Of a stretch of DNA of 64,000 nt, positions 39,708 through 51,309 are shown one piece after another. The notes below the pieces were generated by a model. That model was not told where the DNA came from. It was given only the letters and a program-made list of their open reading frames with translations, and searched no databases. Source of the DNA: Neocallimastix lanati (nom. inval.) (taxonomy: Eukaryota; Neocallimastigomycota; Neocallimastigomycetes; Neocallimastigales; Neocallimastigaceae). Each line of letters begins with the position of its first letter. Within the stretch, counting starts at the first letter, position 1. The stretch covers positions 1,655,001 through 1,719,000 of the forward strand of contig JACVTC010000005.1 in NCBI GenBank assembly GCA_016946835.1, written 5' to 3'. The position numbers and the translations under genes are program-made.

Positions 39708-40281
39708 TTATATGTGAATACTATTATTACTCTTTTTTTTATTTAAATCAAGACTATTATATAATATATTACTTTTTTTATCATAGACATTATTTATGCC
39801 ATTAAAGGATGATGAATTTATTTGAGGGGATAAAGAATGTAATTGTGGTGATACGGATGGATTAGATAAAACAGGGGAGGGTTGCATACCATATGAAATT
39901 CCAAGATTGGATCCCGATCCTGTAACAAGATTTAAATTATATTTAGATCTCCATTTGTTATTTGGTACAGATAAATGTAAGTCTGTGACAGCTGAAGAAG
40001 CAATAGGATATTGTTTTGATACATTATAAGCCATCGTATCACTATGTTCTATTACTTGATTATAAAAATTATAGAAAACATTATAATTTGTAGCATATGA
40101 TATTGAGGAAACATCTAATGAAGTTGAAGTCTATTTAAATATATAATTTATTATATAATTTATTTATTTATTTATTTATCCATTATGAAAATTTATATTT
40201 ATATTAAATATAATTATAATATAATAAAAAATATTAATAATTATTATAATTAATACTATATATAAAAATTAAATGAAAATA

Positions 40282-40329
<48 letters not shown>

Positions 40330-40650
40330 AATATATAAATATAAATATATAAAGTAAATAAATATAAATTAAAATATACCATGCAAACACTTGTTCCATT
40401 AAATGTATTTGCTATATCACTCTTATTAATTCTATACTGTTCTGTTACTAAGTCCGCTTTATTTCCAACAACTAATAAAGGTACTGATAATTTAATATCT
40501 GGACTTTCAACTTCAATTTTTAAATCCAAGTCATTATTTGCTATTATTATTGTTTTGAATATTTATAATTAGTTTTTTGAAGTATTAAAAAAATATATAT
40601 ATATTAAATTTACATAATTAAAATTATTTCAAAAAAAAAAAAAAAAAAAA

Positions 40651-40717
<67 letters not shown>

Positions 40718-41716
40718 TTAATGAATTTTAAAATTAAATATTAAAATTAGAAATTTATCTTTCTTATAATAAATTAATATTATAATATCATATACTTAAA
40801 ATTAAAATTTAATACTAACAAGATTTTATTCCATTATAAGAATCTGATGATTTAAAAGTTTCAGATTGAATAATTTCTTGTAACCATTTCCATAAATTCT
40901 TATAAGATTTATTATTGGACAAGTCATGAACTAATATAATCCCTTTAATATCTTTATAAAACATTTCTCTACTTTTTGGATGCTTACATCCTTTTTATAT
41001 AAAAAATAAAAATACATTTATTATTTTAATATGTTATATATGAGAATAATAAACCCACATTTATATCTTATATGTATATTATTTCTAAAAGCTTACTATT
41101 GTTTGTTTCTATAAATTCCAAATAGTAATTACGATTAGTTTTTTCATAATTATATAACTTTTATTATTCAAATCATTTTACAGAATTTCATATTTGAGCA
41201 ATAAAATATACATTATTTAAAAATTTTCAGTATGCAATTTAAAAAAAATTCATAAAATATAATAAAATAAAATTATAAGATTTTCTTTTAATTTTTTAAA
41301 TAAAAATATATAAATATGAACAAAACCTTAATATCGAGATGACAACCAATTGTCCAAGAAGTACTTTTTTTTACTTCATTTTGACATAAAATATTTATTA
41401 AACTTGTTTTCCCTACACCTTATTTTTAAAGGATATATATTTTGAATTTATTTATATTAACATTTTCAAATTCCATAACACATGACAGAAATAAATAATT
41501 ATATATAAATAATTTCAGGTAATTTTATCAATAATATATTTATTAGTAATTTCACTTCATATTAAAAATGATATAAATAATATAATAAAATTAAGAAATG
41601 AATAAAATAATGATATAAATAAAATATTTGTATATATATAAAATAGAAAATTAATAAAAATGTAACTAACTTGGATCACCAACAACAAGAATTTTTAATG
41701 AATTATGACTCTCCAT
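39708..41716 (-). CDS. RABL3: RABL3-like small GTPase, 6 exons
   Basis: Ras-superfamily GTPase of the Rab-like 3 type. Exons on the minus strand are 41716-41671, 41418-41327, 41157-41097, 40990-40820, 40540-40380 and 40130-39708 (317 aa), phase-consistent throughout. The P-loop is 'GDPSVGKT' at residues 13-20, followed by 'SLINILCQNEV' and the RABL3 signature 'SWTIGCHLD'. 'GIILVHDLSNNKSYKNLWKW' is nearly diagnostic for RABL3. The base-recognition motif is 'NKAD' (150-153). The usual W-D-x-G-G G3 segment after 'YYLEF' reads 'IETNN' (62-66), so the catalytic-loop Asp and Gly are replaced. The C-terminus continues ~100 residues past the GTPase fold as a Ser/Pro/Asn-rich tail, and there is no prenylation CaaX or CC end. 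Several donors are non-standard (GTTAGT, GTTTTG). A role in vesicle traffic or Ras-related signalling is by family only. Confidence 0.85.
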
Positions 41717-41784
41717 TTTATATCATATGTTATATTTATTTTCTTATATTTTTTATTAATATATATCTTTTATTAATTAAAAAT

Positions 41785-41822
<38 letters not shown>

Positions 41823-43651
41823 ATAGAATAGACAATTATACTAAAATGTTTATTAAATATTAAATAAAATTTATTTATATAAAATAAATATTAATGTAAT
41901 GTTTAATTTTTAATTTAATTCTAAATATTAGTAATTTTATAATTACACAATTTTGTATTATTTATATAAAAATTAATCTTAATATTTTATTTTTGTTTAT
42001 ATATAAATATAGAATTAATAATTATATATTATTAATATTATTAATATTAGTTAAATCTATATAAAATTTATAATGAATATTAATTCAAAATCTTTTAATT
42101 ATATTAATAAATTCTAAATATTACATTAATAATTTCTCAATATTTTAAAGTAATTAACATAAAAGCATAATATATTTCACTTCAATATATCATATATTAT
42201 TTCAATAAATTACGAAGGAATGAAATCATTAAATAAATGTTAGCATTTTAGTAAGATATGATATATAATATTCTGAATGTTTGGTATAATAATAGCAAAA
42301 TTATCTAGAAAAATTAATATAAATCATTAATAAAATTATATTTAGAAATAATTAAAATTCGTTTTATAATAAATTTTTTAAATAAAATTTATAATACTAT
42401 ATTTTAAATCAATAATACTAAATAATTAAAAGGAATTACTTTGAATAAAAAACTTTTTTTTTTTTTTTATCATTTTCATTTAATTTTTTTTTTTTTTTTT
42501 TATCATTTTCATTTAATTTTTTTTTTTTTTTTATCATTTTCATTTAATATTAATGTGATATTTTATAACTATATATTGAAAAAAATGAATAAATGATTGA
42601 ATTAGATTTAATATTAACATAAATATTATTTATTATAAAATAAATATTTAAATACAATTATTTAAACGAATATAATTCTATAACTGGGTTATTATTTACT
42701 ATCTGTTTTCATTTTTTATTAATAAAATAAAAATTAATATATTAAAAATTATACATAATAGGCCTATACTTAAGATATATAAGATGAAGAAAAAAATGAA
42801 TTTCAGTTCAATAGCTCCTTTTTTATTTTATAATTCTCTAATAAATAATATATTTAATTTTAAATAAATTGATTTTTAATTTCAATTTTTGTGTAACATT
42901 TAATAATTTAATAATAATGATATTAATTAAATATAATAATAATTAACTAGAAATTAAGTGGGTTCAAAGCATAAATAAATTATTATTTATATTTTATATT
43001 TATCCCAATTTCTTCATAATATTACATTAAAAAAAAAAACTAATATTTTCATTTTTCTTTTTTTTTTAACTCATAATAACTTATTTATTATTTAATATTA
43101 AGCCTTTTTTTTTTAATTTACAACTTTTATTCAGTATACTTTTATGATAATTATTATTTATTATTCGGTATTATCTATTATTATTTATAATCAGCATTTA
43201 TTATTGATTAAAAAGTATTATTTATTATTGTTTATTATCACTAACTATTATTATTAATTTTTTATTAGTTGTAACATTGTATAAAGTTTTTCATTTAAAA
43301 AATAAAATAACAAAATAAATATATAGATAATAAGTAATCAAATATATAAAAAAACTATTCATTTCACTTAACTTTCTTATAAAAATTATTAAATTCATAT
43401 TATTTATTAATCTTTAAATATTGAAATATGAAAATAATAATAATAAAAGTTAATTTTTTACAATTAAATTACATATATATTCATTATCAAAATATCATAA
43501 AAAAACATTAAATTTTTTTTTTAATTTTAAAATCCACTTACCAATCATTTTTTTGAATATACTATATCAATTATTGTAAAAATTTTTTTTTTACTATATA
43601 ATAATTTTATAAGAGAAATAATTGAAATTGAAAATTTTATTAATAAAAAAA
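41717..43651. other. divergent intergenic region between the RABL3-like and Tan1 genes
   Basis: A 1.9-kb shared upstream region for two oppositely transcribed genes. It contains an A run at 41788-41820 and the triplicated T-run repeat at 42454-42548. No TATA or other site can be singled out. Confidence 0.6.
42454..42548. repeat. ~32-bp tandem triplication
   Basis: Three consecutive copies of a T run followed by ATCATTTTCATTTAA, with T-run lengths varying by a few bases. Confidence 0.85.
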
Positions 43652-44131
43652 ATGTCAACTAACGTTTCAAAAAGAAAATTACAAGATTCTGGAAATAAAC
43701 AAAAGAAGAAAGCTTTCGTTAAAGTAAACTAAGAAAAAATAATTATATATATTATAATTAAATAAAATTCAAAATTTTCAATATATATATAACATTATTA
43801 ATAATTTATTTCATTAATATTTATATATATTACTGTTATTTGTAAACCCTAAAATTATATATACGCATACATAACAAAAAAAAAAAAAAAAAAATAATAA
43901 ATAAAAAAATAAAAATAAAAATAAAAATAAATAGCATAATGGTTCAACTAAAATGTTTTCGGCAAAACCAAAAATGAATGGTTTCTTAATTACTTGTACT
44001 TTAAATAAGGAAAGAAGTAGTGCAAGAGAAATGTGTGACCTTCTTTGTGAAGTAAATATAAATAATAAGATAAAATAAAATAAAATTCTGTAATAAATTT
44101 AAAATTAAAAGAAAAAAATGATATTGTATAA

Positions 44132-44183
<52 letters not shown>

Positions 44184-45301
44184 TAAATATTTAAAATTTT
44201 AAAATTTTTATTTGTGTTATTAACTATTTATATTACCATTATTAAAAAAGAATATTATTATCAAATTAATATTCCTTTCATAAAGAATAATAATTTATCC
44301 AGAAATATATGATTTTTCTAACATTAACTGTAATATTTTTCTCTAAAATAAATATTTTTATTATCTAAATGCTTAAATCTTATTAGCATGTTGAAGAATT
44401 ATATCCAGAATTATGTGAAAAGAAAGAAATTGAAGAAGTTGAAAGTGAAAATGATGATGATGATATTGAAGCTTCCTTAGCTAAAGAATTAGAAGAAATG
44501 AAAAATAATAAAAAGGAAGAAAACAAGTTTGAAATAGTTCCACTTAATATTAATTGCTTAGGATTTATTAGAGCAAAGATACCATTAGACCCAACAAAAA
44601 TTGTTCATTCAATCTTCGAAACTATTGAATCAAAAAAAGAAAAAAAAACAAGGTAAATATATAATTTCATAAATAATTAAATTAATACTTCTTAATAAAA
44701 AAAATAATATATTTCTGAATAATTGAAATTAAATAATTAAAAATAAAATAAAATAAAATAAAAAGATATACACAAAGAGTAATTCCAATTATGAATACTT
44801 GTAATACTAATAAACCAGAAATTTTCAATATGGCAAAAACTATCGTTAAACCTTTCTTCCCAGATGACCAACCAAAAGAAGTAATTTGTCAATAGTAAAT
44901 TTAATTTTTAAATATAAAATAATAATTTTTAATATTATTTTTAACAAATTATTAAATATTTATATTTTATTATAAATATATGATTAATAATAACTTAAAA
45001 TTATTCTCGAATATTAAATGAACAAAAAAAAAAAAAAAAAAAAAAAAAAAATTAGTATGCCATTATGATTAAAATAAGAAACAATAGTAAAATGGATCGT
45101 ATGGAAATCATTAATGGTGTCGCAAAAGTTATAGGAGAAAAACATAAAGTAAATTTAACAAATCCACAACTTTTCGTTATCGTCGAAATTTTCAAAACAA
45201 TATGTGGAATAAGTGTTGTAGAAGACTATTTCAAATATAAAAAGTACAATATTGAAGAAGTATTTGAAAGAGTAATGCAAGAACAAGCAGAAAATCAATA
45301 G
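43652..45301 (+). CDS. TAN1: THUMP-domain tRNA acetyltransferase adaptor (Tan1/THUMPD1-like), 5 exons
   Basis: Tan1 binds tRNA through its THUMP domain and works with the acetyltransferase Kre33/NAT10 to make N4-acetylcytidine at position 12 of tRNA-Ser and tRNA-Leu. Exons are 43652-43723, 43935-44051, 44387-44652, 44766-44880 and 45056-45301 (271 aa), all phase-consistent. The N-terminus is basic ('KRKLQDSGNKQKKKAF'). 'GFLITCTLNKERSSAREMCD' is the conserved start of the Tan1 fold. An acidic linker follows, and THUMP covers ~113-250 with 'RYTQRVIPIMNTC', 'YAIMIKIRNNSKMDR' and 'NLTNPQLFVIVEIFKTICGI', ending in the conserved Gly-Ile-Ser-Val-Val. Its length is close to yeast Tan1 (289 aa). It is divergently arranged with the RABL3-like gene, and no co-regulation can be shown. 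Confidence 0.93.
44052..44386 (+). other. intron 2 of the Tan1 gene
   Basis: A 335-nt intron (GTAAAT...TTAG) with an (AAT)n run at 44139-44181. No nested gene is seen. Confidence 0.8.
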
Positions 45302-45783
45302 AATAATTATTTAAATCAATAAAATATATATATATATATATTATTAATAAAGAATTTAGGATTTAATAATATTCTCAAATTCATTCTTATTTATGTAAAA
45401 CTTTTCAATTTATATCAACATAGATTTATATATATACAAATTAGTTTGTATTAATAAACCAAAATAATTTATATAATATAATACTCAAATAAATAAATAA
45501 ATAATACAAATAAAAAAAATATATAACTCATTTTTAATTTCAAATAATAGATAAGATAAATAAAAGTATAAATTTATAAATATTCTTATTGTTTTTTGTT
45601 TTGTTTTGCTTTTTTTTTTTTTTTTTTTTTTTGTATTTTTGATTTGTTAAACGTAAAATTTAATAATATTTTTTAATATTTATTTCATTTAATAATATAT
45701 GTAATATAGTTAATATCTGTAATAAAATCTTTATTAATTTCATTTTCAATATCATAAATAGTTATATATTTTATAATTATTTT

Positions 45784-45843
<60 letters not shown>

Positions 45844-46511
45844 CTATTACACTATCAAGGAGAAAATTAAATTACCTTTTCTGCCATTTATACAATTATC
45901 TTCCTATATTAATTATAGTTTATATAAATGATCTATTTTTAATCAAGTAAAATTTAAAATAATTTAATATTTTTATTTTTCTATTATATAGATATCAAAA
46001 TTATCTATAAATGAATTCATGTACTTTCTGTTGACTTCAAATAATTAATATTTATTGTGAATTGCTATTATAGTAATTATATATCAGTTTTAATATATAA
46101 AATTGTTTTTTTTATTGACTAAAAAAAGGTTAATTATACATATTTATATTTCATGAAAGTTTTGAAAAACCCTATTTAATATTATTTATATATATAATAA
46201 AAAATATAAAAGAATTTAATTTTATAAATAAAATGCGATTTTTTATATAAAAACATTCATTATTTAAAGTTCTTTTTTTAAAGATGGATCTTTTTTTATC
46301 ATTTAATTTGATAAATTTACCTAAATAAACCAACTTATTTAATATATATATGAAAATCTGTTTTTAATATCATTTATAATAAATAATAAATTTTTATTAA
46401 ATAATAAGGAATAAAAAAATTTCATTCAAAATTCAAAAAATTAGTATATTTATTTTTAAAAACTTTAATTTAAATAATAGTTCAAAACATATATTAAATA
46501 TATTAAATATA
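45302..46511. other. gene-free spacer with compound microsatellite
   Basis: Presumed 3' region of Tan1. At 45788-45842 an (AT)n run passes directly into (GT)n. No coding island is present. Confidence 0.6.
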
Positions 46512-47125
46512 TGGCTTATCTTCAATCATATTTAATGGTAGAAAAGGAATCAACAATAACAGTGAAACTAACAATACCAAATGTCAGGTAACGATGAACA
46601 TTAGTATCATGAGGTGCCATTTGAATATTTGAATAGCTTCATATCAATATTTATAACAAGAATAATTTATAATATTCATAGTATTAACATTGCAGCGAGC
46701 TCTAAAGAATTGGGTACCTTTACCAATTCTCATTTGAAAAACACAAAAAACAATAGCATAATCATCACCGAACATTTTATTCATGAAATTATCATTTTCA
46801 TATTGAATTGAAAAAATTTTAATAGAAACTTCATTACAAAAATATTTGAAGTTGGAAGTTTATCATTCAATATATATGACAGTAATATTTGATTCTGTAT
46901 AATACGAAGAATTCAAAAAATATTAACAATATGATAAATAGTTTTATTAATTAATGGTCTTCTATCATTATTCATACTACCAACAATCATGGAAACTCAA
47001 TTTTGATCTACGATAAACAAATCATTATATTTTAGATTTTAGAGTACATAAATAACGATCTAATCAAAGATTAACAATTAATTGATCAATTAAATCTTGA
47101 ACCTCAACTTCAGTTAAAATACATT
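46512..47125 (-). pseudogene. pyruvate formate-lyase pseudogene fragment
   Basis: A decayed internal piece of pyruvate formate-lyase, the glycyl-radical enzyme that splits pyruvate plus CoA into formate and acetyl-CoA. Read on the minus strand across several frameshifts and stops, segments follow the family order. They are 'LTEVEVQDLIDQLIVNL' and 'LDRYLCT' (family LTE.EAQELIDHFVMKLR..RFLRTPE), then 'GSMNNDRRPLINKT' (GGMG.DGRPLVTK), then '[17 protein letters not shown]' (KVSI.TSS.QYENDDLM). '[20 protein letters not shown]' is followed by 'QFFRAR' (DDY.IACCVS.MRIGKQMQFFGAR), then 'YEAIQIF' and 'MAPHDTNVHRY' (YEA..MALHD.DV.RT), ending near 'GIVSFTVIVDSFSTIKY' (GIAGLSV.ADSLSAIKY). One of the paired active-site Cys is Phe here. 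About 50 residues between the GARAN-like and YEA-like blocks are missing, as are both ends including the glycyl-radical site. It lies beside the copia element. Confidence 0.85.
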
Positions 47126-47463
47126 TCTTATAATTTTACACATAAATATAATTTATACTTTTTTTTTTACAATAATGATATCAATAATAAAGAAATTTAA
47201 TTTATTATATTAATGTTGATTTTTAATTTTTTACATTTATTAAAATAACAATTAATAATCAATAAAAAACTAATTTTATTCTTATTACATTCTATTGAAA
47301 ATAGAATTTGAAAATCTTATTATGAAATAATTTAATAATAATATTAATAATGATAATAATAATAATAAAATGATTAATAATAGAAAAAAAAATATCATAA
47401 TTATTAAATTATTTTTATTATTATACTTTTCATTTAAGTTTGTCACTAATTTTAATCAAAGGA
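47126..47463. other. AT-rich spacer next to the copia LTR
   Basis: No coding sequence. The five bases before the LTR (AAGGA, 47459-47463) would be the 3'-side target duplication, but the partner on the 5' side is lost. Confidence 0.5.
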
Positions 47464-47715
47464 TGTTAGAATTAAATAGTATGTTTTTATATCTTGTTTA
47501 TTTATATTAATTATAGATGAAAATCTATATATATATATTTTAAGATGAAGGTTAAAAGTAAAACTAAATTACATTTGTCTATTTTATAAATTCTTACACT
47601 GAATTATCATTGGACAATAAACAGGATAAATAATATTTTAACATCTTATATTCTAATAAATTATGATTGTATATCAAATAGAATAAGTAATATTTTAACC
47701 TTTTATATTCTAACA
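47464..47715 (-). repeat. copia 3' LTR (252 bp)
   Basis: Bounded by the inverted ends TGTTAGAAT and ATTCTAACA, giving canonical TG...CA termini. On the minus strand it starts right after the polypurine tract (complement of 47716-47724). It is AT-rich inside, with an (AT)n run at about 47527-47540. No second LTR is present in the window. Confidence 0.9.
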
Positions 47716-47767
47716 GTCCCCCTCAAATCAAACTTTCCTGCTGATAGTTTGATTTGATATTTAATAC

Positions 47768-48330
47768 TTAGTTAGTTATTTCAATTAAAATTTCATTCCT
47801 GAATCTTTCCATAAGTGGCCCATTCAAGTACTTTGTAAATCCATCTGCCAGGTTATCTTGTGTTCTTACGTAAGAAAGTTTTATTTTCTTATCATTAATT
47901 AATTCTCTTATATGATGGTATCTAATATCTATATGTTTTGATCTTCTATTTATAGATTGATTTATACTATTATGGATTGCTGCTTTACTGTCGACATTAA
48001 TGTTTACACAATTTAAATTAATATTAAGTTCCTTAAATAAGTTCATGTACCATAAGGCGTGCTTTGCACATTCACTAAGGCTGTAGTGCTCTGCCTCTGC
48101 TGTGGATGTTGCAACACATTGTTGCAATTTTGAACACCATCTTGTTGGTGAGTCGCCAACAATAAACAGAAAACCTGAGGTTGATCTTCTTGTATTAAGA
48201 TCTCCTGCATAATACGCATCTGCGAATATTCTTAATGAATCCTTTTTTGAAAAATTGATACAACAATTAACTGTTCCTTTTAGGTATCTAAAAATTCTTT
48301 TAGCATTTTCCCAGTCTTCTAGGGTTGAAT
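47768..48330 (-). pseudogene. copia RNase H domain
   Basis: From 48127 to 47768 the frame is open and reads 'CVATSTAEAEHYSLSECAKH' with the family's STAEAEY-like motif, then 'VDSKAAIHNS', 'RRSKHIDIRYHHIRELI' and 'LADGFTKYL', the classical copia C-terminus. The upstream part (48330-48130: 'NAKRIFRYLKGTVNC', 'ADAYYAGD', 'STSGFLF') is in a shifted frame. Confidence 0.9.
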
Positions 48331-49330
48331 TTCCATTTTTCTTGCGGCTTTACTTAAGGCAAATAGTATATCTGGTCTAGTGCTTGTAGCCAAATAGAGT
48401 AGGTTTCCTATAGCGCTTCTATACACCGTGTCATTAAATTTCATTTTTCTTATTTGATCATCCTCTATCGGCTTTGGCGTCCTTGCAGGCTTACTTGTGT
48501 TTAATTCAAATTTCTTTAACAAATCAATTATTATCCTTTTTGGTGTAATATATATCCGTCTTGGAACCTTACAAATTTTATTCCGATAACGAAATCTACA
48601 TTACCTACATCCTTTATATTAAAGACACTCTTAATTAAATTTTTGTTTAGTTCTATATCTTCTTAATTTCCTGCTATCAATATGTCGTCTACATATACTA
48701 ATAAGATGCAAACTATTTTACCATTATTGTCTTGTTTAATATATATACAAGGTTCACTAATTAGTCTCTTGAATTTCATTTGTAGTAATTCTTTATTTAA
48801 TTTTTCGTTCCATTCCCTTCCGGATTGTTTTAAACCATATAATGCTTTATTTAATTTCCAATAACCCTTTCTATACGATGAGTGCCCTTCTGGTGCTCTC
48901 ATGTAAATTTCTCCGTTCTTGCATTAAGGTAAACAGAATTAATGTCTATTTGTACAATTTCAAAACCCTTTTGAATCGCAATTGCTGTTATTAATCGAAG
49001 CGAGTCTTGTTTTAATGTTGGAGAAAATGTTTCTTCATAGTCGATTCCATATTTTTGACTGAAGCCTCTTACTACCAGTCTAGCTTTTCCTTTTATGATA
49101 TTACTGCAATCATCCTTTTTGTATTTAAAGACCCACTTTGATGACACTAAGTTTGAATTATGTGGGATGTTGTATACTATTGTAAACACATTTAAATCCT
49201 CCATGTTTTTGAGTTCATTCTGTATAGCTTTAAGCCAATCATCCTTATCGGGAAGTGAAAATATTTCTTGGTATGTGTTAGGTTCCCTTAAATTATTCAT
49301 TGCTGCAGTTTTTTTCATACTTGTTTTTTG
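48319..49330 (-). pseudogene. copia reverse transcriptase domain, frameshifted
   Basis: In order on the minus strand: 'WLKAIQNELKNMEDLNVF', 'SSKWVFKYKKD', 'KARLVVRGFSQKYGIDYEET', and 'IVQIDINSVYLNA' (family QmDVksAfLnG). Then a frameshift near 48900, 'NKALYGLKQSGREWNEKL', and 'LLVYVDDILIAGN' with the intact catalytic YVDD. A TAA follows directly at 48663. A further frameshift precedes 'NTSKPARTPKP' and 'YRSAIGNLLYLATSTRPDI' (48522-48319). All RT blocks are present but in at least three frames. Confidence 0.92.
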
Positions 49331-49499
49331 TTTCCTTAAACTAGGATCTGTGGTTCCGTTTTCTATTCTTTTCTTATTTATAAATATTTGATTGATTTCC
49401 CTGTCTGTATTATTAATAAATGGGATATTTGTGGTGTTGTATGGTGGGACACTCCCCCTGATTTCGGAAGGCGGAAGAAAATTTGATTGAATATTAGGT

Positions 49500-50450
49500 A
49501 GGGAAAAAATAATCCTGGAATTAGCAGGGCTGTCCTCGAAAAATTCAACTATACGGGAAAAAATAATTTTATTATTGTTAATATCCAAAATTTTATAGGC
49601 TTTAGGATTTTCACTATAACCAAAAAAAATTCCAGGTGAAGTATTGTTATCAAACTTACTCCTAAAAGACTTAGGAATGTAGAAGAAAACTCTACAACCA
49701 AAAACTTTAAAGCGAGAATAGTCTACTTTGGAATTTGTGATGATTTCAAAAGGAATTTTATTATTAATGCCCCTATGGGGTATACGATTATGAATATAAT
49801 TAGCTGTATCTACAACATATTCCAAAAATTGGTGGCTTAATTGGGTGATACTAAGAAGACTTTTTACAGCTGAGATGAGAGTTCCATTGAATCTTTCTAT
49901 TCTTCCTATCTGCTGGGGGTTGTAGGGAACGGAGAACCTATGAATAATACCATTATCTCTGCAAAAAGATTGGAATTTGATATTGCTGAATTCTGTACCA
50001 TTGTCTGTTGGATATAAGAGATAGTCTTGTTTTAAATGTTTTTAATTTTGATATACCATGCATAGAAAGTGGAGAAAACGTCACTTTTGTTTAGGATAAA
50101 GAATACCCATCCAAATCTGGAATAATCGTCAAATACGGTAAGAATATATTTGTTTCCATGTAGAGATTCATTAAGAGGTCCTATTAAGTCTATATATACT
50201 AAAGTGAAACATGATTTCATACTGGTGTGAATTCTGTTAAATGGTCTGTTTTTTCAATTTGGATTGTGAGCAAATGTCACAATGAACATTTATATTGATT
50301 TTCAGTAATTTGTTTTTAATGGTATTGATACCAAAATGGCCTAGTCGTCGATGCCATAATTTAATTTTATTAGTCTTGGCAATATTACATTTATTTGTAA
50401 TAGGTATTGACTTTTGTTGGTACTGATTGAATGTTAATGGCTTACTGGAG
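49500..50450 (-). pseudogene. copia integrase domain, frameshifted
   Basis: The zinc-binding part is 'LWHRRLGHFGINTI' with 'CDICSQSK' (H-x4-H...C-x2-C). After a stop near 50237 the catalytic core reads 'VYIDLIGPLNES' (first Asp), 'TVFDDYSRFGWVFF' and, past a frameshift near 50030, a 'TDNGTEFSN' block (second Asp) and 'NPQQIGRIERFN' (Glu). The C-terminal part is 'KVFGCRVFFYIPKSFRSKFD' and 'GIFFGYSENPKAYKI', typical copia integrase (GAG-pre-integrase plus rve). Confidence 0.9.
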
Positions 50451-51300
50451 ATCCAGATTGTAAAAATGTGTTGATTGTTAGCTATTATGTCAGATATTCG
50501 GATACCATTATTGTCATATATAGAGACTGCTGATTTATTTTGAATATTATGAAAGACGATTTTGAACTTTTGTTGTAAAAGCCTACTAACTGAAATGATA
50601 TTCTTTTTAACTCCTGGAATATAATATACATCATTCAGTATGAATTTCCTTTTGCCAATATATCCAATAAATTGTCCTGAAAATACTGATGTCATTAATT
50701 CTCCATTTGCTGTAGAGATAGATTCATTACATTTCTTGGTATTTCGAAGGAATTTAGCTGAACTAATAATATTCACTGATGTTCAGGAATCAATAATCCA
50801 GCTTAAAACTGAGCCGTTGAAATTCGTGGGAGAGGGAGCAGTATTATAACTGAGATTAACCTTTGTAATTGTAAGAATAGTTGTTGTTTCTGTGTCGTAG
50901 TCCTTAAACGTAAAAGTGTCATCTTTCTTTTCCGTCAAATTAATAGATGCTGAATACTTAATAGGGTGAGTATTAAATTTGTGAGTAGTGTATCTATTCT
51001 TTTGGGTGTATCTAGATTTTGTTTGTTTCTTGAATTTGCTTATTTTTAATATGTTTTGATGTGTTTCTGAATTTATTGGATTTACAGTCTCTTGAGTAGT
51101 GTCCAAAAGTTCCACAGGTAAAACATCTTCCTGGCATTCTTTTATGTTTGTATGAGTTATATTTCGGTTTAGTTGTGTGTAGGTGTTTACCTTTTTCTAC
51201 ATTAGATAATTTGTTATCACTTTCTTTGATTGATAGAGTTTCTCTTAGATTTGAAAAAATGATATGGGGATGACATTCTTTGCATATTCACATAATTTAT
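50451..51300 (-). pseudogene. copia gag end and protease
   Basis: A gag remnant reads 'FSNLRETLSIKESDNKL' and then the CCHC knuckle 'CFTCGTFGHYSRDC' (C-x2-C-x4-H-x4-C, about 51075-51120) in a frame shifted relative to the protease. The protease start reads 'SWIIDS' followed by TGA at 50780-50782, then 'TSVNIISSAKF'. The D-S-G catalytic triplet is thus cut by a nonsense codon in the place of Gly. The protease flap and 'DVYYIPGVKKNIISVSRLLQ' segment follow. Confidence 0.88.
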
Positions 51301-51309
51301 GAAACTTTT

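Larger units (their letters stand above)
47464..51300 (-). mobile_element. Ty1/copia LTR retrotransposon, 5'-truncated and inactivated
   Basis: Transcribed leftward. From 5' to 3' on the minus strand: a gag remnant with a CCHC knuckle, protease, integrase (HHCC and DDE), reverse transcriptase with YVDD, RNase H, a GAGGGGGAC polypurine tract, and one LTR (47464-47715). Integrase before RT identifies the copia (Pseudoviridae-type) order. The 5' LTR and most of gag are absent: at about 51300 the sequence passes straight into a LINE-family fragment. Several frameshifts and stops separate the domains, so it cannot be autonomous. Base composition is far less AT-rich than the surroundings, as expected for a fairly recent insertion. 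Confidence 0.93.
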
